Notes: generated from the sequence alone by a model not told the origin. A stretch of 61,608 bases of DNA from Tateyamaria sp. ANG-S1 (GCF_000814025.1 NZ_JWLL01000021.1:1-61608), one strand, 5' to 3'; positions 1 to 9,570 are shown, counted from the first letter of the stretch. Numbers and translations: made by a program.

Positions 1-7
1 CCGCAAA

Positions 8-1846
8 TCACCGGCTGACAGGCGGGCCCACAATCAAGTTGAGAGCCCAACCATCTTGAAGCGATCGCCACGCTGTCACCTTTGATGCATCCATGTTTGA
101 GGGAGCGTCACCGGTAGGTGCTACTTCACGAGCATACAGGTCGAGCGCAACGCTATTTGGATCATTTAAGGCGCTCAGCAGATCCTCCTGCCCCTTTGCA
201 GCAACGATGCTGGATAGACGTCTTTTGATTGCTCGGTCAGCTCCTGTGTCAGGCTTAATGCTCAGATATCTTGGGACCCGATGGCCTAATGGCGAGTCTA
301 ATTCGAACAAGTAGCCAGCGGAGCCATTTCTCTGTCCAATGTCTTGGAACCTGAGCGCCGACCCTCCAAATGCGTTTGATACTGTTGGATCAAAATCGGA
401 CAACACCCAGTTTCGGGAAACGTCGTCGAAACTCAACTCTCGTGCCAGGTCCTCCGCAGCAGGACACAGCCCAAGAGAATGCCTAAATGCGTCGCGCGAC
501 TGGTCTTGCCTTGACGATATCAAAACGGTCGCACCGTCATCCAGCTCTTCCGCATAGACCGGGTACACCGCAAACCGATTGCTAAGGAACGAGAAGACTT
601 CAGCTAGGATTAATGCATACCAAACGGGCGACTCTTGCCTTAGAGGACTGGCTTCCGCTGGAGTTTGCAGCGAGCGCCAAGATGTTGCTCCGAGCCCTAG
701 TTTGCGGACTCTATCCTCAGCTTCTTTGCGCCGAAAACAAACACCGACCTTTTTCACAAGTTCCAATGCACCGTCGGTTCTGTCAGAGGCTTGCCTCTTT
801 GATGCACCCACAATTTGGGCAAGGTAATCGCCTACAGTGTTCAAGCGGTATACTGCACGACCAGTGAATAGCACTAGATCACAACCATTTGGTTTGAAGC
901 TCGCAATTCGCGTCGTGGCTTCAGACAAGTCTTGGGTTGCGAAATCCAATAGCCGGTTAGTATCAGTAGATGGGATCGCACCTTGAGTAATAGCGAATAT
1001 ATCTTTTGAAATGACCCTGCTGATTGGATAGCAAACCAGCTCTCCCTGCGCACTTGACCCAATTCTTTCGAGTTCCTGGCCAATTTCGCGGATCTCATCA
1101 ATGATCGATTGTCCGTCAAGAACTTGAAATCTCTTGGGACGCATCAACTTGTCAAACAAGCGGTGTTCTGCGGCCAACAAGCTAGGCATCTGTTTGATAT
1201 CGCCGAAGAATACCTTTTTGATCAACTCGGCAAAATCTGCCCAGTCCCGATGAAAAGAAACCGATTGGGTTCGCCCAACAATTCGCGACACTTCGTTTAC
1301 GTCTTGCGAGGTAGATACAGCACTCTCATATCCGCCGAGCCTAAACACCAAAGACTGTGGATCGACGAAAACTGAGTCCAACCCTACTCCACCGTGAACT
1401 ATGCCTGCTCGGTGACAGGCATCAATAGCAATAGCAACGTTTACTATTCCGTTCCAAAGACGCGATCGACCTCCGTTGCTTCGCGCAGCAGAAATCATTT
1501 CCAGAGACGCGCGATCGGAAAGATCGCTACAAGAGCTGCCGCAATCCAGCATTACAAGCCCGACGTAGTGAGCGTCTTCGACGATTTCGAGTATCTCAAC
1601 AAAGGTCGAACGAGTCGTTTCAACCGACAGAACCCTACGAAACCGTCTAATACTCTCAGACAAAACCCTCTTCAGATCTTCATCTAGAGAACTGTTCGAC
1701 TTCGGGAACAGGCGTAAGAGAAAACGTTCGCCATCGTGAGCTCCAGTCGCTCGAAGCATACCGACCATTTGTTCAGAAGCGCGCGCACTCGTGGGCCAAG
1801 CAATCTCAAATTGATCTGAAATGCTGTTTTCTATCGCTCTAGCCAC
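8..1846 (-). CDS. Pseudokinase N-terminal part of a probable kinase-helicase fusion, ending at the P-loop
   Basis: The 612-residue product has a protein-kinase-like N-terminal half. Around residues 145-162 it shows the catalytic-loop pattern HRAGIVHGG, but the HRD aspartate is replaced by glycine. The later DFG position reads LGGYE, so both catalytic acidic residues are absent and it should be a pseudokinase. The last residues before the stop are NLIVGPP followed by VSR. NLIVGPP is the usual lead into a superfamily-1 helicase Walker A (GPPGTGKT), so the reading frame appears to stop or shift exactly at the P-loop. The rest would lie left of the window. Kinase-like plus helicase fusions occur in phage-defence proteins, which is family knowledge and not shown here. 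Alternatives are a true truncation, a frameshift or a sequence error. The start at 1846 is the longest available, and 18 bases separate it from the recombinase fragment upstream. Confidence 0.5.
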   Translation of the reverse strand: MARAIENSISDQFEIAWPTSARASEQMVGMLRATGAHDGERFLLRLFPKSNSSLDEDLKRVLSESIRRFRRVLSVETTRSTFVEILEIVEDAHYVGLVMLDCGSSCSDLSDRASLEMISAARSNGGRSRLWNGIVNVAIAIDACHRAGIVHGGVGLDSVFVDPQSLVFRLGGYESAVSTSQDVNEVSRIVGRTQSVSFHRDWADFAELIKKVFFGDIKQMPSLLAAEHRLFDKLMRPKRFQVLDGQSIIDEIREIGQELERIGSSAQGELVCYPISRVISKDIFAITQGAIPSTDTNRLLDFATQDLSEATTRIASFKPNGCDLVLFTGRAVYRLNTVGDYLAQIVGASKRQASDRTDGALELVKKVGVCFRRKEAEDRVRKLGLGATSWRSLQTPAEASPLRQESPVWYALILAEVFSFLSNRFAVYPVYAEELDDGATVLISSRQDQSRDAFRHSLGLCPAAEDLARELSFDDVSRNWVLSDFDPTVSNAFGGSALRFQDIGQRNGSAGYLFELDSPLGHRVPRYLSIKPDTGADRAIKRRLSSIVAAKGQEDLLSALNDPNSVALDLYAREVAPTGDAPSNMDASKVTAWRSLQDGWALNLIVGPPVSR

Positions 1847-1864
1847 CGTCTGCTCGATTCCTTC

Positions 1865-2212
1865 TCACAAGGTACCACGCCACTGCTGCGGACACCCGTT
1901 CAAAAAAACGCGGTTCGGCTTTGTTTTCTTTCTTAACGTAGGTTTCCGCGCCAGTCGGTCGAGCTTGGCGATTGGCAACGTAGCTTTGTGTATTTTGCAG
2001 AGTTTTAGCGCTTCGGCCAGTTGAGGCCGCTTGTCGTTTTTGCCGCTTTCTACTTCTTCGATCGCGGTTACTACCTCTGCACCGTCCTGGGCCGCAAGGT
2101 AGGTGTCAACGGCCTGTTGTTGGGCTTCTAACCCTAACCCACTTTCCTTTTGTCCCTTGGTCGAGACTCGATAGTAAACGACGAATTTTGACGGCGGTGT
2201 GAGCTGGTTCAT
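1865..2212 (-). pseudogene. Serine recombinase (resolvase/invertase), N-terminal fragment
   Basis: The first 90 residues match the catalytic domain of small serine recombinases. YYRVSTKGQ carries the nucleophile Ser17 and the nearby arginine, LGLEAQQQAV follows, and AKLDRLAR near residues 82-89 supplies further active-site arginines. After LAR the sequence changes to a basic, unrelated tail and stops at residue 115. The rest of the catalytic domain, the dimerisation helix E and the DNA-binding domain are therefore missing. Full-length relatives are about 180 residues or more. The fragment is probably inactive. An inverted repeat just upstream (2219-2254) may be its old binding site. Confidence 0.75.
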
Positions 2213-2218
2213 AGATAA

Positions 2219-2254
2219 AGTGTAACATTCAGACGGTCGTTCGTATGTTACACT
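2219..2254. promoter_or_regulatory. 10-bp inverted repeat upstream of the recombinase fragment (possible res site or operator)
   Basis: AGTGTAACAT at 2219-2228 is repeated in inverted form as ATGTTACACT at 2245-2254, with a 16-base spacer. It lies 7 bases upstream of the recombinase start codon. Resolvases bind short inverted repeats next to their own gene, so a res subsite or autoregulatory operator is a reasonable guess. The sequence alone does not prove it. Confidence 0.4.
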
Positions 2255-2280
2255 TTTGTTACGAAAGACCTAGAGCCTCT

Positions 2281-2342
2281 AAAAAACGCTGCCTGAGAAG
2301 ACTAAGGCTTCGGCTTGCGGCGCTGCTTAGCGCTGCAAGCCG
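2281..2342 (-). terminator. Tandem hairpins downstream of the RTX gene, ending in a T-run
   Basis: Directly after the RTX stop codon, read on the minus strand, there is a strong hairpin at 2342-2311 (outer arms CGGCTTGC and GCAAGCCG). A second stem follows at 2308-2291 (GCCT/AGGC arms with one mismatch nearby), and then six T at 2286-2281. This is consistent with a rho-independent terminator for the 9.2-2.35 kb operon. Confidence 0.5.
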
Positions 2343-2349
2343 AACACAA

Positions 2350-5300
2350 TCAGAACACCAAAATATCGTCTGTAAGTGCAGCAACATTTGTATTGAGGAC
2401 CGTCAGACTATCCCCGCCGCCAAAATCGAACACGACATGGTTGCCACTTTGGCTCGCATGACTGAGCGCATCTTCTGCGTCAGTGAGGCCAAAATTGCGG
2501 AACACAATGGTGTCTACGTTGTCGGTAAAGTCGTTGATCTGATCCTGGTCCCAGCCCAGGTTGAAGTTGAAATGGTCAGCGCCAGAGTGTCCAACCAGAA
2601 CGTCGTTGCCTAAGCGGCCGTGCAGGTGATCATTGCCTGATCCACCCCAGATCGTGTTGTTACCCGCGTTGCCGCGCAAGTTATCGTGCCCATTGCCGCC
2701 ATGCAGGTTCTCGATGCTGATGTAAGTATCACCAGCAGCGGCGCCCGTGTTGTGTTGTGCGAACTGCAGATCAGCAATCAAGTTGGCGTCGGATGCGTAG
2801 TATTGCGCACGGTCAATGCCAGCCCCGCCATCCAGGCGATCTGCGCCATTGCCACCCCATAGGATATCGTTGCCGTTTCCACCTCTTAGATCGTCATCGC
2901 CATCTCGGCCATGTAGACGGTCGTTACCATTCCATCCCCAAAGCAGGTTATCAATAGCATCACCTCGCAGGTCGTCGTTGTAAGCCGATCCATGAAGACG
3001 CTCGATGCTATCGAACGTGTCGCCAACAGCTTCACCGGTATTGACGGATGTATTCTGCAAATCGACACGCACAGCGCTGCTTGCCTCGCTATATTGTGCG
3101 CGATCTATGCCGTCACCGCCAATCAGCTGATCTGCGCCACCTCCGCCGAAGAGAATGTCGTTGCCATCCCCGCCATCAAGACGGTCTATGCCGTCTCCGC
3201 CGCGCAAGTGGTCGATGCCAGCGCCTCCAAACAGATCATCGTTGCCGGACAGACCGTAAAGGCGATCATTACCATCTGCGCCCCAAATGGCATTGTGACC
3301 GGAAGACCCTTGGATCGTGTCGTTGAAATCGGAACCGTAGGCATTTTCGATCTGAATGAGTGTGTCGCCAAGTGCATCTCCGGCAAAATTTCCGATGTTC
3401 GTGCCATCAATACGAACCCAAATGGCCGAGCCTGCTCCTGAATAGCTGACAGCGTCAACACCGTTGCCGCCGTGGAGCGTGTCGCCACCGGCTCCGCCGA
3501 TAAGGATATCGTTCTCGTCGTTGCCAGATAGGTGATCGGCCCCGGCTCCACCAATGAGAATATCGGAGTCACCTCCACCGTGCAGAGTATCGTTTCCATC
3601 ACCGCCGTCTAACTGATCAAAACCGGCATTGCCCTGCAAACTGTCATCGCCAGCGCCACCTTCGATTAAATCATGTCCGGCTCCGCCAATCAGTGTATCA
3701 TTACCTGCGTCCCCTTGAAGGCGGTCGTCTCCTAAACCGCCATCGAGCGTGTCGCTTCCTGCACCGCCGTCCAGATTGTCCGAACCCGCATCACCGCTGA
3801 TTTGGTCGTTGCCATTGCCGCCAAGCAATGCGTCAGCACCGTCACCCCCTCGTAGCGTATCGTTGTCGTCGCCACCGTGAAGATAGTCAGCGCCCCAATT
3901 CCCAACGAGCGCATCATTGCCAGAGCCACCGCGAAGTGTGTCCGCGCCTTCGTCTCCGTCAAGTTGATCATCCCCGGAGCCACCTTCCAGAACGTCAGCG
4001 CCTTCTTTGCCATGCAGCGAGTCATCGCCTGTATCACCGCGCAAAAAGTCATTCCCAGAGCCGCCGTAGATGGTGTCGTTGCCAGCTTCTCCTATCAGAG
4101 CATCATTGCCATTTTGACCGTTTAACAAATCCTCGCCGATTCCAGCCCAAATAGTATCAGCGCCGTCGCCGCCGTTCACGGTGTCGTTCCTGCCTGTGGA
4201 AGCAGCGTAGGCCTGATACCATGTAAAATACACATCTGACGTGATCAGATCATTCCCTGAACCACCGTCAATGGAGTCCGCCCGTGTTTCCCAGCCAAAC
4301 ATGGTCGCATTCGGATCCGTCGCATCAATATTGTTGGCCCAGTAGAAGCTGTCCTGGTTATCTTGAAGCGCATCTACATGTGCGAGTGTGATCGTGCTGC
4401 TGGCTCCTGCTCCAGACGCCAAAAACGCGCTCCAATCTGCATCCGAAAGCGAAGAGGCTATAGCATTGTCTGTTCTGCCTGCGGTGCGCCCATGTTGGAT
4501 GTAATGGATTGTGGCAGCTGACAAATCTGTCCCAAAAGCTGCACGTAGATCTGCATAGTTGCGCAAATACTGCTCCGCATCAAAGTCACCCGTGTTGCGG
4601 CCTTCGTCACGACCCCATCTGATGTAGTGCTCGGTGGCTTTGACAAGGTGAATGCCATACGCGTTGTAGACATCGGCGTTCGCAGCTAAGTACTGTAGTG
4701 CATTGAATGTTATGGGTTTGTCTTCACCTTGACCATGGCTTAACCACCAGTCTTCACCAGTTTGCCAATCAGTCCCTAAAGCATTTATCAAGTGATTGTG
4801 GCTTGCGATTAACGAGAGTGCAAACTCCGCCGTGGAAGGACGATCAAGGTGTGTCCAGTGAAGCTCGTGGTTGCCACCGTTGAATGTCACTCGCTCCACG
4901 TCCTGCACTTGTACAAACGTATCGCCAGACCAAAAGAGGTACTGTCCAACACCGTTTGCACCGCTTTGAACGTGTTTCCAGTCCCACATGCTGGCACTGC
5001 CGCTGAGGATCAACGTGTCTGTGCCGATTCCACCTTGCACAATATTGCTGCCACCATAGACGGTGAGCGAAAATGTATCGTTGCCGTCTCCACCACGATA
5101 CAAGTCGTCGCCGTGACTATCGTGGAACAGGTCATCGCCCGCACCACCTTCGGCATAGTCATCCCCGTGACCGCCATGGAATGTGTCGTTTCCATCTCCG
5201 CCAAAAAGCTGGTCGTCGCCGTTCTGGCCTTCGAGCACATCTACACCAGCCCCGCCGTGCAGACGGTCATCACCTTCACCGCCGCGCAGCGTGTCCCGGC

Positions 5301-7992
5301 CTTCTCCACCAGAGAGGTAATCGTCACCCAATGAAGCATGAAGATTGTCGTTTCCGTCACCACCAAACAGCAAGTCGTCGCCTTGCCCACCATTCAGATA
5401 GTCGTTGCCATCGCCGCCAAGCGCAACATCGTCTCCGGTCTGGCCATGCAACTGATCATTTCCAGCCCCCCCCAGGAGCATATCATCGCCATTCGCAGCG
5501 ATCAGTGTGTCGTTACCGCCATCACCGGACAGCACATCATCTGCACCACCGGCAGTAATACGATCAGCGCCATCGCCACCATAAATCGCAACAGCGCGAT
5601 CTACATATCCAGCCGTAAAGGTGTCATTTCCGGCACCACCGTAAGCTGTCTCGAATTCATTGGCCTGAAGGTCGAACGTGAGTGCCGCGTTGCCGGTATA
5701 TATCGCAGAGTCGTAGCCGGCGCCGCCGCGCACGATTGTGTCATGCTCGTCAAAGAAGATTTGGTCATTGCCACCAAATCCCAGCAGGTGATCCGCGCCA
5801 CCGTCGCCAGACAAATAGTCATCCATCTGACCGCCATAGATCGCGTCGGCACCATCCCCGCCGGATATCTGAACAGAGCGCGTATGATTTTGTGCATCCA
5901 ACTGGTTGTTCCGCGCGTCCCCAGTGACGCCGTCCAGCCAGTCTGAAACTAGATTGACAGAAGTCGCGCCCGAGCCATCCATGACGGTGTAAGTCAGGGA
6001 CTGGCCGCTCTCAAACTCGATCAAGTAACCAGTGCTCGTTTCGATACGACGCCAGCCTTGTGCCGTGTAGCTCAAGGCCACATCACCAACACCGCCAACG
6101 ACCACTTCGCCGTTTCGCGTATAGGAAGCGCTTCCCAGCAGTGCGTTTCCGAATACGTCGATATCGTTGCTTACGTCAGCGAAGTCAGTCCCATCATCGT
6201 AGGTCAGATTTATTTGCGAAATACCGAGATCAGAAAGCGTCCTCAGCTCGCCATCGTCAGTGATCCCGTTTTGGTTCAGGTCCTGCCACACTTTTAGCTC
6301 GGACCAGACGCCATCAAGGTGGTTCAAAACGCCGTCATTGTTACCACCTCGCGCGGCCCATTGATCAAAAGTAGCTAGGGCTTGAAGGTCTGTTGCGCCA
6401 TCCCAATCAAGCCATTCAGTTAGGACCAGCTCTCTGGTTTGATCGATGACACCATCACCATCGCCACGCGTCCCATCTGCATTGAGGTCGATGACTAAAA
6501 ATCCGTCATCTGCGTCGGCCCACGCTGTCTGTTCAAGAAAACCGTCGCCATCCATGTCAAAGCTGACGTCGCCGTTGACACTTACCTCTACGCCATCGCC
6601 ATCCAAGTCCAGAATGATTGGCTTACCACTATCATTGCCAGAGTTATCGTTGCTATCGTTGCCTCCGAAAATGCCACTCACGAAATCAGAGATGGCATTG
6701 CCAACGGCACTAACGGCATTTCCAATGGCTTCAGCGACTTCACCAATTGCGCCAGCTATCCCTTGCGCAATCTCGCCAACGGCGTTGGCGATCCCGCGAC
6801 CCACTTCGCCAATCGCACCGATGACATCACCGTTTGCAAGCCGTTCACCTGCAGCACTCAATCCGTTACCCAACGCAACGCCCGCCTGCGCCACGCCATT
6901 CAGAATGTGCCCTGCGACATGCAGAGGCGCCGTAACGATATCCGTCAACGCGTCACGAACTGTACCGTCGCCATCCTGACCACCAAAGAATGCATCCAAG
7001 CCCGCATCAATGTCGTTTCCGACGCGCCCCAGAAGACCTGAGTCGTTGTGAACTCGGATGCCGCCCGCGACATAAGTGTGAAAATCATCGACCTCGAAAT
7101 TGTATGTTTTCCAGCCCTCTTGCACGTCTTCTTTGTAGACGACGTTTCCATCCACCACTGTTGCCTTAGTCGATGCGCGCGCAAACATATGCGCGGTCTC
7201 GGCAGAAAAATGGAGCCAAGTCCCCGTTGCAGCAACCACCGAACCGTTGGCGTCAATAAGACGGGCGGTTCCCCCGCCCAGCTTGAGCAGGTCACCAATC
7301 TTGGTGAAACCGCCGGTTTCGTCCAACATCAGGTGACCTGGTGTGACATACAACGGTTCACGGCCATCAGAAAAATCAAGACGAACAAAGCAATCGGTGA
7401 CGTTCTCATAGACCCGTAAGATTTTACGAGACTGCAACTGGCCACGACCATCCGCGTCGTTCTGGTCAAAACTGGCTACCGAATGAGATGCCGCTAGGTT
7501 TTCAATCGCACTGTAAGTGCAGTCCGACAGAAAAACCGAAGTGCCCGGTGCGAAACAGCGATCCGGGTCAATACCTTCCGCATTAGATGTGCCACTTACA
7601 AAAGCTTCATTTACTTTATCGTGTAGTCGGTCCTTTTCTTCATCCGTAAGTGGTGGTTGCCCCATTCTGGCCAACGCACGATCAATTCGATCATACAAAG
7701 CAGCCTCTTCGACCGTAACTCCAACTGACAAATTAGCGCTTCTAGAGAATATTGTATCGATTCTACTTAATGCGTCGTTGTTTCGGATGGGTCCTGCCAC
7801 ATCTCGAACTATAATAGCATCATCAAGGGCTGTAATGCCCGTTGTTCGATCTCCTGTTAAAATATTATCAATTCTTGCGGCACGGGCACCAATATCTACT
7901 GCAAGCCTGTCTCCGGTGTTAAGTATTTCCTCCCGAGACTCCATTCTATGATCAAGAACCAACAACTCTGCTTCGAACAAAGAGTCCGCCAT
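2350..7992 (-). CDS. Giant RTX calcium-binding protein with Hint (hedgehog/intein) domain
   Basis: The product is 1880 residues. Residues 1-145 are an unrecognised N-terminal region. A Hint domain runs from Cys146 (CFAPGTSVFL) through TPGH near 217-220 to the terminal His315-Asn316 (VHN), so the residues for autocleavage or splicing are present. A Gly/Ala-rich amphipathic stretch (about 365-450) follows, then acidic DLDGDG-type calcium loops (about 460-560). Several blocks of GGxGxDxLxG RTX nonapeptides fill most of the remainder. They are interrupted near residues 1080-1150 by a pair of repeats of the form YLxxxxDLxxAFG...HYxxxGxxxGR. There is no N-terminal signal, so type I secretion through a C-terminal signal is expected. 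The last residues end DDILVF, as in RTX exporter substrates. AGGAG lies 8 bases upstream of the ATG. It follows the 249-residue gene by 9 bases. Function (adhesin, toxin or matrix protein) cannot be assigned. Confidence 0.9.
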   Translation of the reverse strand: MADSLFEAELLVLDHRMESREEILNTGDRLAVDIGARAARIDNILTGDRTTGITALDDAIIVRDVAGPIRNNDALSRIDTIFSRSANLSVGVTVEEAALYDRIDRALARMGQPPLTDEEKDRLHDKVNEAFVSGTSNAEGIDPDRCFAPGTSVFLSDCTYSAIENLAASHSVASFDQNDADGRGQLQSRKILRVYENVTDCFVRLDFSDGREPLYVTPGHLMLDETGGFTKIGDLLKLGGGTARLIDANGSVVAATGTWLHFSAETAHMFARASTKATVVDGNVVYKEDVQEGWKTYNFEVDDFHTYVAGGIRVHNDSGLLGRVGNDIDAGLDAFFGGQDGDGTVRDALTDIVTAPLHVAGHILNGVAQAGVALGNGLSAAGERLANGDVIGAIGEVGRGIANAVGEIAQGIAGAIGEVAEAIGNAVSAVGNAISDFVSGIFGGNDSNDNSGNDSGKPIILDLDGDGVEVSVNGDVSFDMDGDGFLEQTAWADADDGFLVIDLNADGTRGDGDGVIDQTRELVLTEWLDWDGATDLQALATFDQWAARGGNNDGVLNHLDGVWSELKVWQDLNQNGITDDGELRTLSDLGISQINLTYDDGTDFADVSNDIDVFGNALLGSASYTRNGEVVVGGVGDVALSYTAQGWRRIETSTGYLIEFESGQSLTYTVMDGSGATSVNLVSDWLDGVTGDARNNQLDAQNHTRSVQISGGDGADAIYGGQMDDYLSGDGGADHLLGFGGNDQIFFDEHDTIVRGGAGYDSAIYTGNAALTFDLQANEFETAYGGAGNDTFTAGYVDRAVAIYGGDGADRITAGGADDVLSGDGGNDTLIAANGDDMLLGGAGNDQLHGQTGDDVALGGDGNDYLNGGQGDDLLFGGDGNDNLHASLGDDYLSGGEGRDTLRGGEGDDRLHGGAGVDVLEGQNGDDQLFGGDGNDTFHGGHGDDYAEGGAGDDLFHDSHGDDLYRGGDGNDTFSLTVYGGSNIVQGGIGTDTLILSGSASMWDWKHVQSGANGVGQYLFWSGDTFVQVQDVERVTFNGGNHELHWTHLDRPSTAEFALSLIASHNHLINALGTDWQTGEDWWLSHGQGEDKPITFNALQYLAANADVYNAYGIHLVKATEHYIRWGRDEGRNTGDFDAEQYLRNYADLRAAFGTDLSAATIHYIQHGRTAGRTDNAIASSLSDADWSAFLASGAGASSTITLAHVDALQDNQDSFYWANNIDATDPNATMFGWETRADSIDGGSGNDLITSDVYFTWYQAYAASTGRNDTVNGGDGADTIWAGIGEDLLNGQNGNDALIGEAGNDTIYGGSGNDFLRGDTGDDSLHGKEGADVLEGGSGDDQLDGDEGADTLRGGSGNDALVGNWGADYLHGGDDNDTLRGGDGADALLGGNGNDQISGDAGSDNLDGGAGSDTLDGGLGDDRLQGDAGNDTLIGGAGHDLIEGGAGDDSLQGNAGFDQLDGGDGNDTLHGGGDSDILIGGAGADHLSGNDENDILIGGAGGDTLHGGNGVDAVSYSGAGSAIWVRIDGTNIGNFAGDALGDTLIQIENAYGSDFNDTIQGSSGHNAIWGADGNDRLYGLSGNDDLFGGAGIDHLRGGDGIDRLDGGDGNDILFGGGGADQLIGGDGIDRAQYSEASSAVRVDLQNTSVNTGEAVGDTFDSIERLHGSAYNDDLRGDAIDNLLWGWNGNDRLHGRDGDDDLRGGNGNDILWGGNGADRLDGGAGIDRAQYYASDANLIADLQFAQHNTGAAAGDTYISIENLHGGNGHDNLRGNAGNNTIWGGSGNDHLHGRLGNDVLVGHSGADHFNFNLGWDQDQINDFTDNVDTIVFRNFGLTDAEDALSHASQSGNHVVFDFGGGDSLTVLNTNVAALTDDILVF

Positions 7993-8001
7993 ACTTTACT
8001 C

Positions 8002-8751
8002 CTAAAATTCTTCGAACTGCTCAACGCACTGTTTACCTAATGAACCTTCTGAAGTTAGCCTGCGTAAAGCCACAACCTCAGAAGCGTTCAAGTTATCAGA
8101 AATACGAGATAAGGCCTGTGAAGGTACCCTTTCATATGGTGCACCACAAACATATGCTACATGACATAGTTGGTGCACGTAGAGAAAAGAAAGGGAGAAG
8201 CGCAAACCATCCGCCTCTCCAACATTCGCCCGCAACTCAACTAAGTCATTTATTAGCGGAAACATTCTATTTCTTACTTCAGTGCAATCTCCTGTTGCAA
8301 CTGGCAAATCTGCTTCACTATTTTTAAGCCGGTTCACGTATGCCAGCATATCCCTTAAGAGGTTTTTTGATAAACTTGGATCGGCACGCCTACCAATTAA
8401 CTCTCTTAACGCCCTCTCATCCACCTCGGTCAAAAAATCCTCAGGCATTGGGCGCCTTGCCAGGTTTACCAGCTCACAATAGAGAGTACATTGAGGAGAA
8501 GCGGCATATGACATCAACTTAGGATGCTTATCTAGGAGCCTATTAAACGCAACGTAGTTCCGGCTCTCTACCGCGCTTACTGCTTCGTAGAAAACTTTGT
8601 TAGTTATGTCTGCATGTAACGGCTGGTGAAGAACTAGGCTGGTAAACATTGCCGCAAACGTACACTTTGCGTTTAAAGCCCACCTAATTATTGAACTATT
8701 CATCCAAATACCAGAAAATAAAGGTTTAAAGGCACTATGCTGATTTGGCAT
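8002..8751 (-). CDS. Exported protein of unknown function between the GNAT and RTX genes
   Basis: The 249-residue product is not recognised. Residues about 17-48 contain a hydrophobic segment ending near LHADI, which looks like a signal peptide or membrane anchor. The rest is helical, with paired cysteines (CTLYC near residue 90). A purine-rich AGGGGG element 6 bases before the ATG at 8751 supports this start, although Met17 at 8703 would give a more typical signal peptide. The start overlaps the stop of the GNAT gene by 17 bases, and the stop lies 9 bases before the RTX start, so the three genes are probably co-transcribed. Its role is presumably linked to the RTX protein, but this is inference. 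Confidence 0.6.
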   Translation of the reverse strand: MPNQHSAFKPLFSGIWMNSSIIRWALNAKCTFAAMFTSLVLHQPLHADITNKVFYEAVSAVESRNYVAFNRLLDKHPKLMSYAASPQCTLYCELVNLARRPMPEDFLTEVDERALRELIGRRADPSLSKNLLRDMLAYVNRLKNSEADLPVATGDCTEVRNRMFPLINDLVELRANVGEADGLRFSLSFLYVHQLCHVAYVCGAPYERVPSQALSRISDNLNASEVVALRRLTSEGSLGKQCVEQFEEF

Positions 8752-9244
8752 AGCTTCCCCCTATAAACTTGTATCCCATACGCTTGGCGAGCTTGTGTGC
8801 ACGCGCGAGATCAACATCAGATGTTACATGGAACAAGACCTCTTTTGCGCCCCTGGCTGCTGACCAGGTTTCAATCCCTTTGAAGAGACCCAAAGCCACA
8901 CGTCCACCTGACAACCCGGCACGCACAAACCGCGATACATTCATGTTATGGATGGTCGTAATCAGAGCACCTTCGCCGATGTGGTACTCTCCAACTGAAC
9001 AATAGGCGAAACCAACGGGGGTTTTTCCCCTATGCGCCAACATGACAGCATGTCGCTTCGGATCCTTCAGCGCACTTCTGGCTATTTTTCTCACTTTATC
9101 AGGGCTGAACTTCATGTAGCTGAAGCGGCTTTCTTCATGCGCTTCTTGCGCGAGTTGGACCAGGACCGGAATGTCTCTCTCATTGTCAACAATACGAAAA
9201 ACAATTGCTGCAGGTATTTGTTCTTGCTGAACCTTAACAATCAT
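8735..9244 (-). CDS. GNAT-family N-acetyltransferase
   Basis: The product is about 169 residues with GNAT features: MLAHRGKTPVGFAYCSVGEY is strands beta2-beta4, a central segment ending in RFVRAGLSGGRVALGLFKGIETWSAARG replaces the acetyl-CoA loop and helix, and AHKLAKRMGYKFIGGSYAK is the typical C-terminal motif. The family transfers acetyl groups from acetyl-CoA to amines, and the substrate here is unknown. I prefer the ATG at 9244 over a GTG at 9253 because GAGGTGGGG sits just upstream of the ATG. It is the first gene of the apparent operon leading to the RTX protein. RTX toxins of the HlyA type are activated by acyltransferases with a GNAT-like fold, but this sequence is not HlyC and the link is speculative. 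Confidence 0.75.
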   Translation of the reverse strand: MIVKVQQEQIPAAIVFRIVDNERDIPVLVQLAQEAHEESRFSYMKFSPDKVRKIARSALKDPKRHAVMLAHRGKTPVGFAYCSVGEYHIGEGALITTIHNMNVSRFVRAGLSGGRVALGLFKGIETWSAARGAKEVLFHVTSDVDLARAHKLAKRMGYKFIGGSYAKSA

Positions 9245-9570
9245 GAACCCCACCTCACCGCCTATCGCATAGGTAGCAAAGTTTAAATTGCGCTACAACA
9301 CGATACGCCGTGTAAATCGGATTTTTCCATTGCCCCCGCTAAATCGTAAGCGTGCGGTCAGCCCACTTGTCTGCGACGTTGTGCGCTGTGCCAATTTGCT
9401 ACCGAGATGATGGCGCATATCCGCTCCAACCTCGCGAGATGGTACGGCCCAAATATCGCGAGGCATTCACAGCCTCGTTCCGAGCGATGGCCCCTGCACT
9501 CGTAGCTTTTCAAGCTTCGGCAGCGCCAATGTCTTGAAATGAGCAATCTTGCCAGGTCAAAAACTAGTGG
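9245..9570. other. Intergenic region with possible relic of an XRE-type gene
   Basis: No intact gene is visible. The stretch at about 9436-9492 reads, on the plus strand, as RPKYREAFTASFR. It matches the upstream part of the XRE gene at about 56632-56576 (RPRYFEALSASFR) at roughly two thirds of bases. This could be a decayed copy of the same type of gene. The promoter for the GNAT-RTX operon should lie near 9250-9330. Confidence 0.3.

Noticed and set aside
2350..6000. Many regular repeats that could suggest a CRISPR array or a minisatellite, and long plus-strand open frames
   Set aside because: The repeats are in-frame GGxGxDxL codons of the RTX protein, with variable bases and no constant spacers. 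The opposite-strand frames are a by-product of the biased codons.
8735..9244. HlyC-type toxin acyltransferase for the RTX protein
   Set aside because: The sequence follows the general GNAT pattern and shows no HlyC motifs. Only proximity supports the idea.
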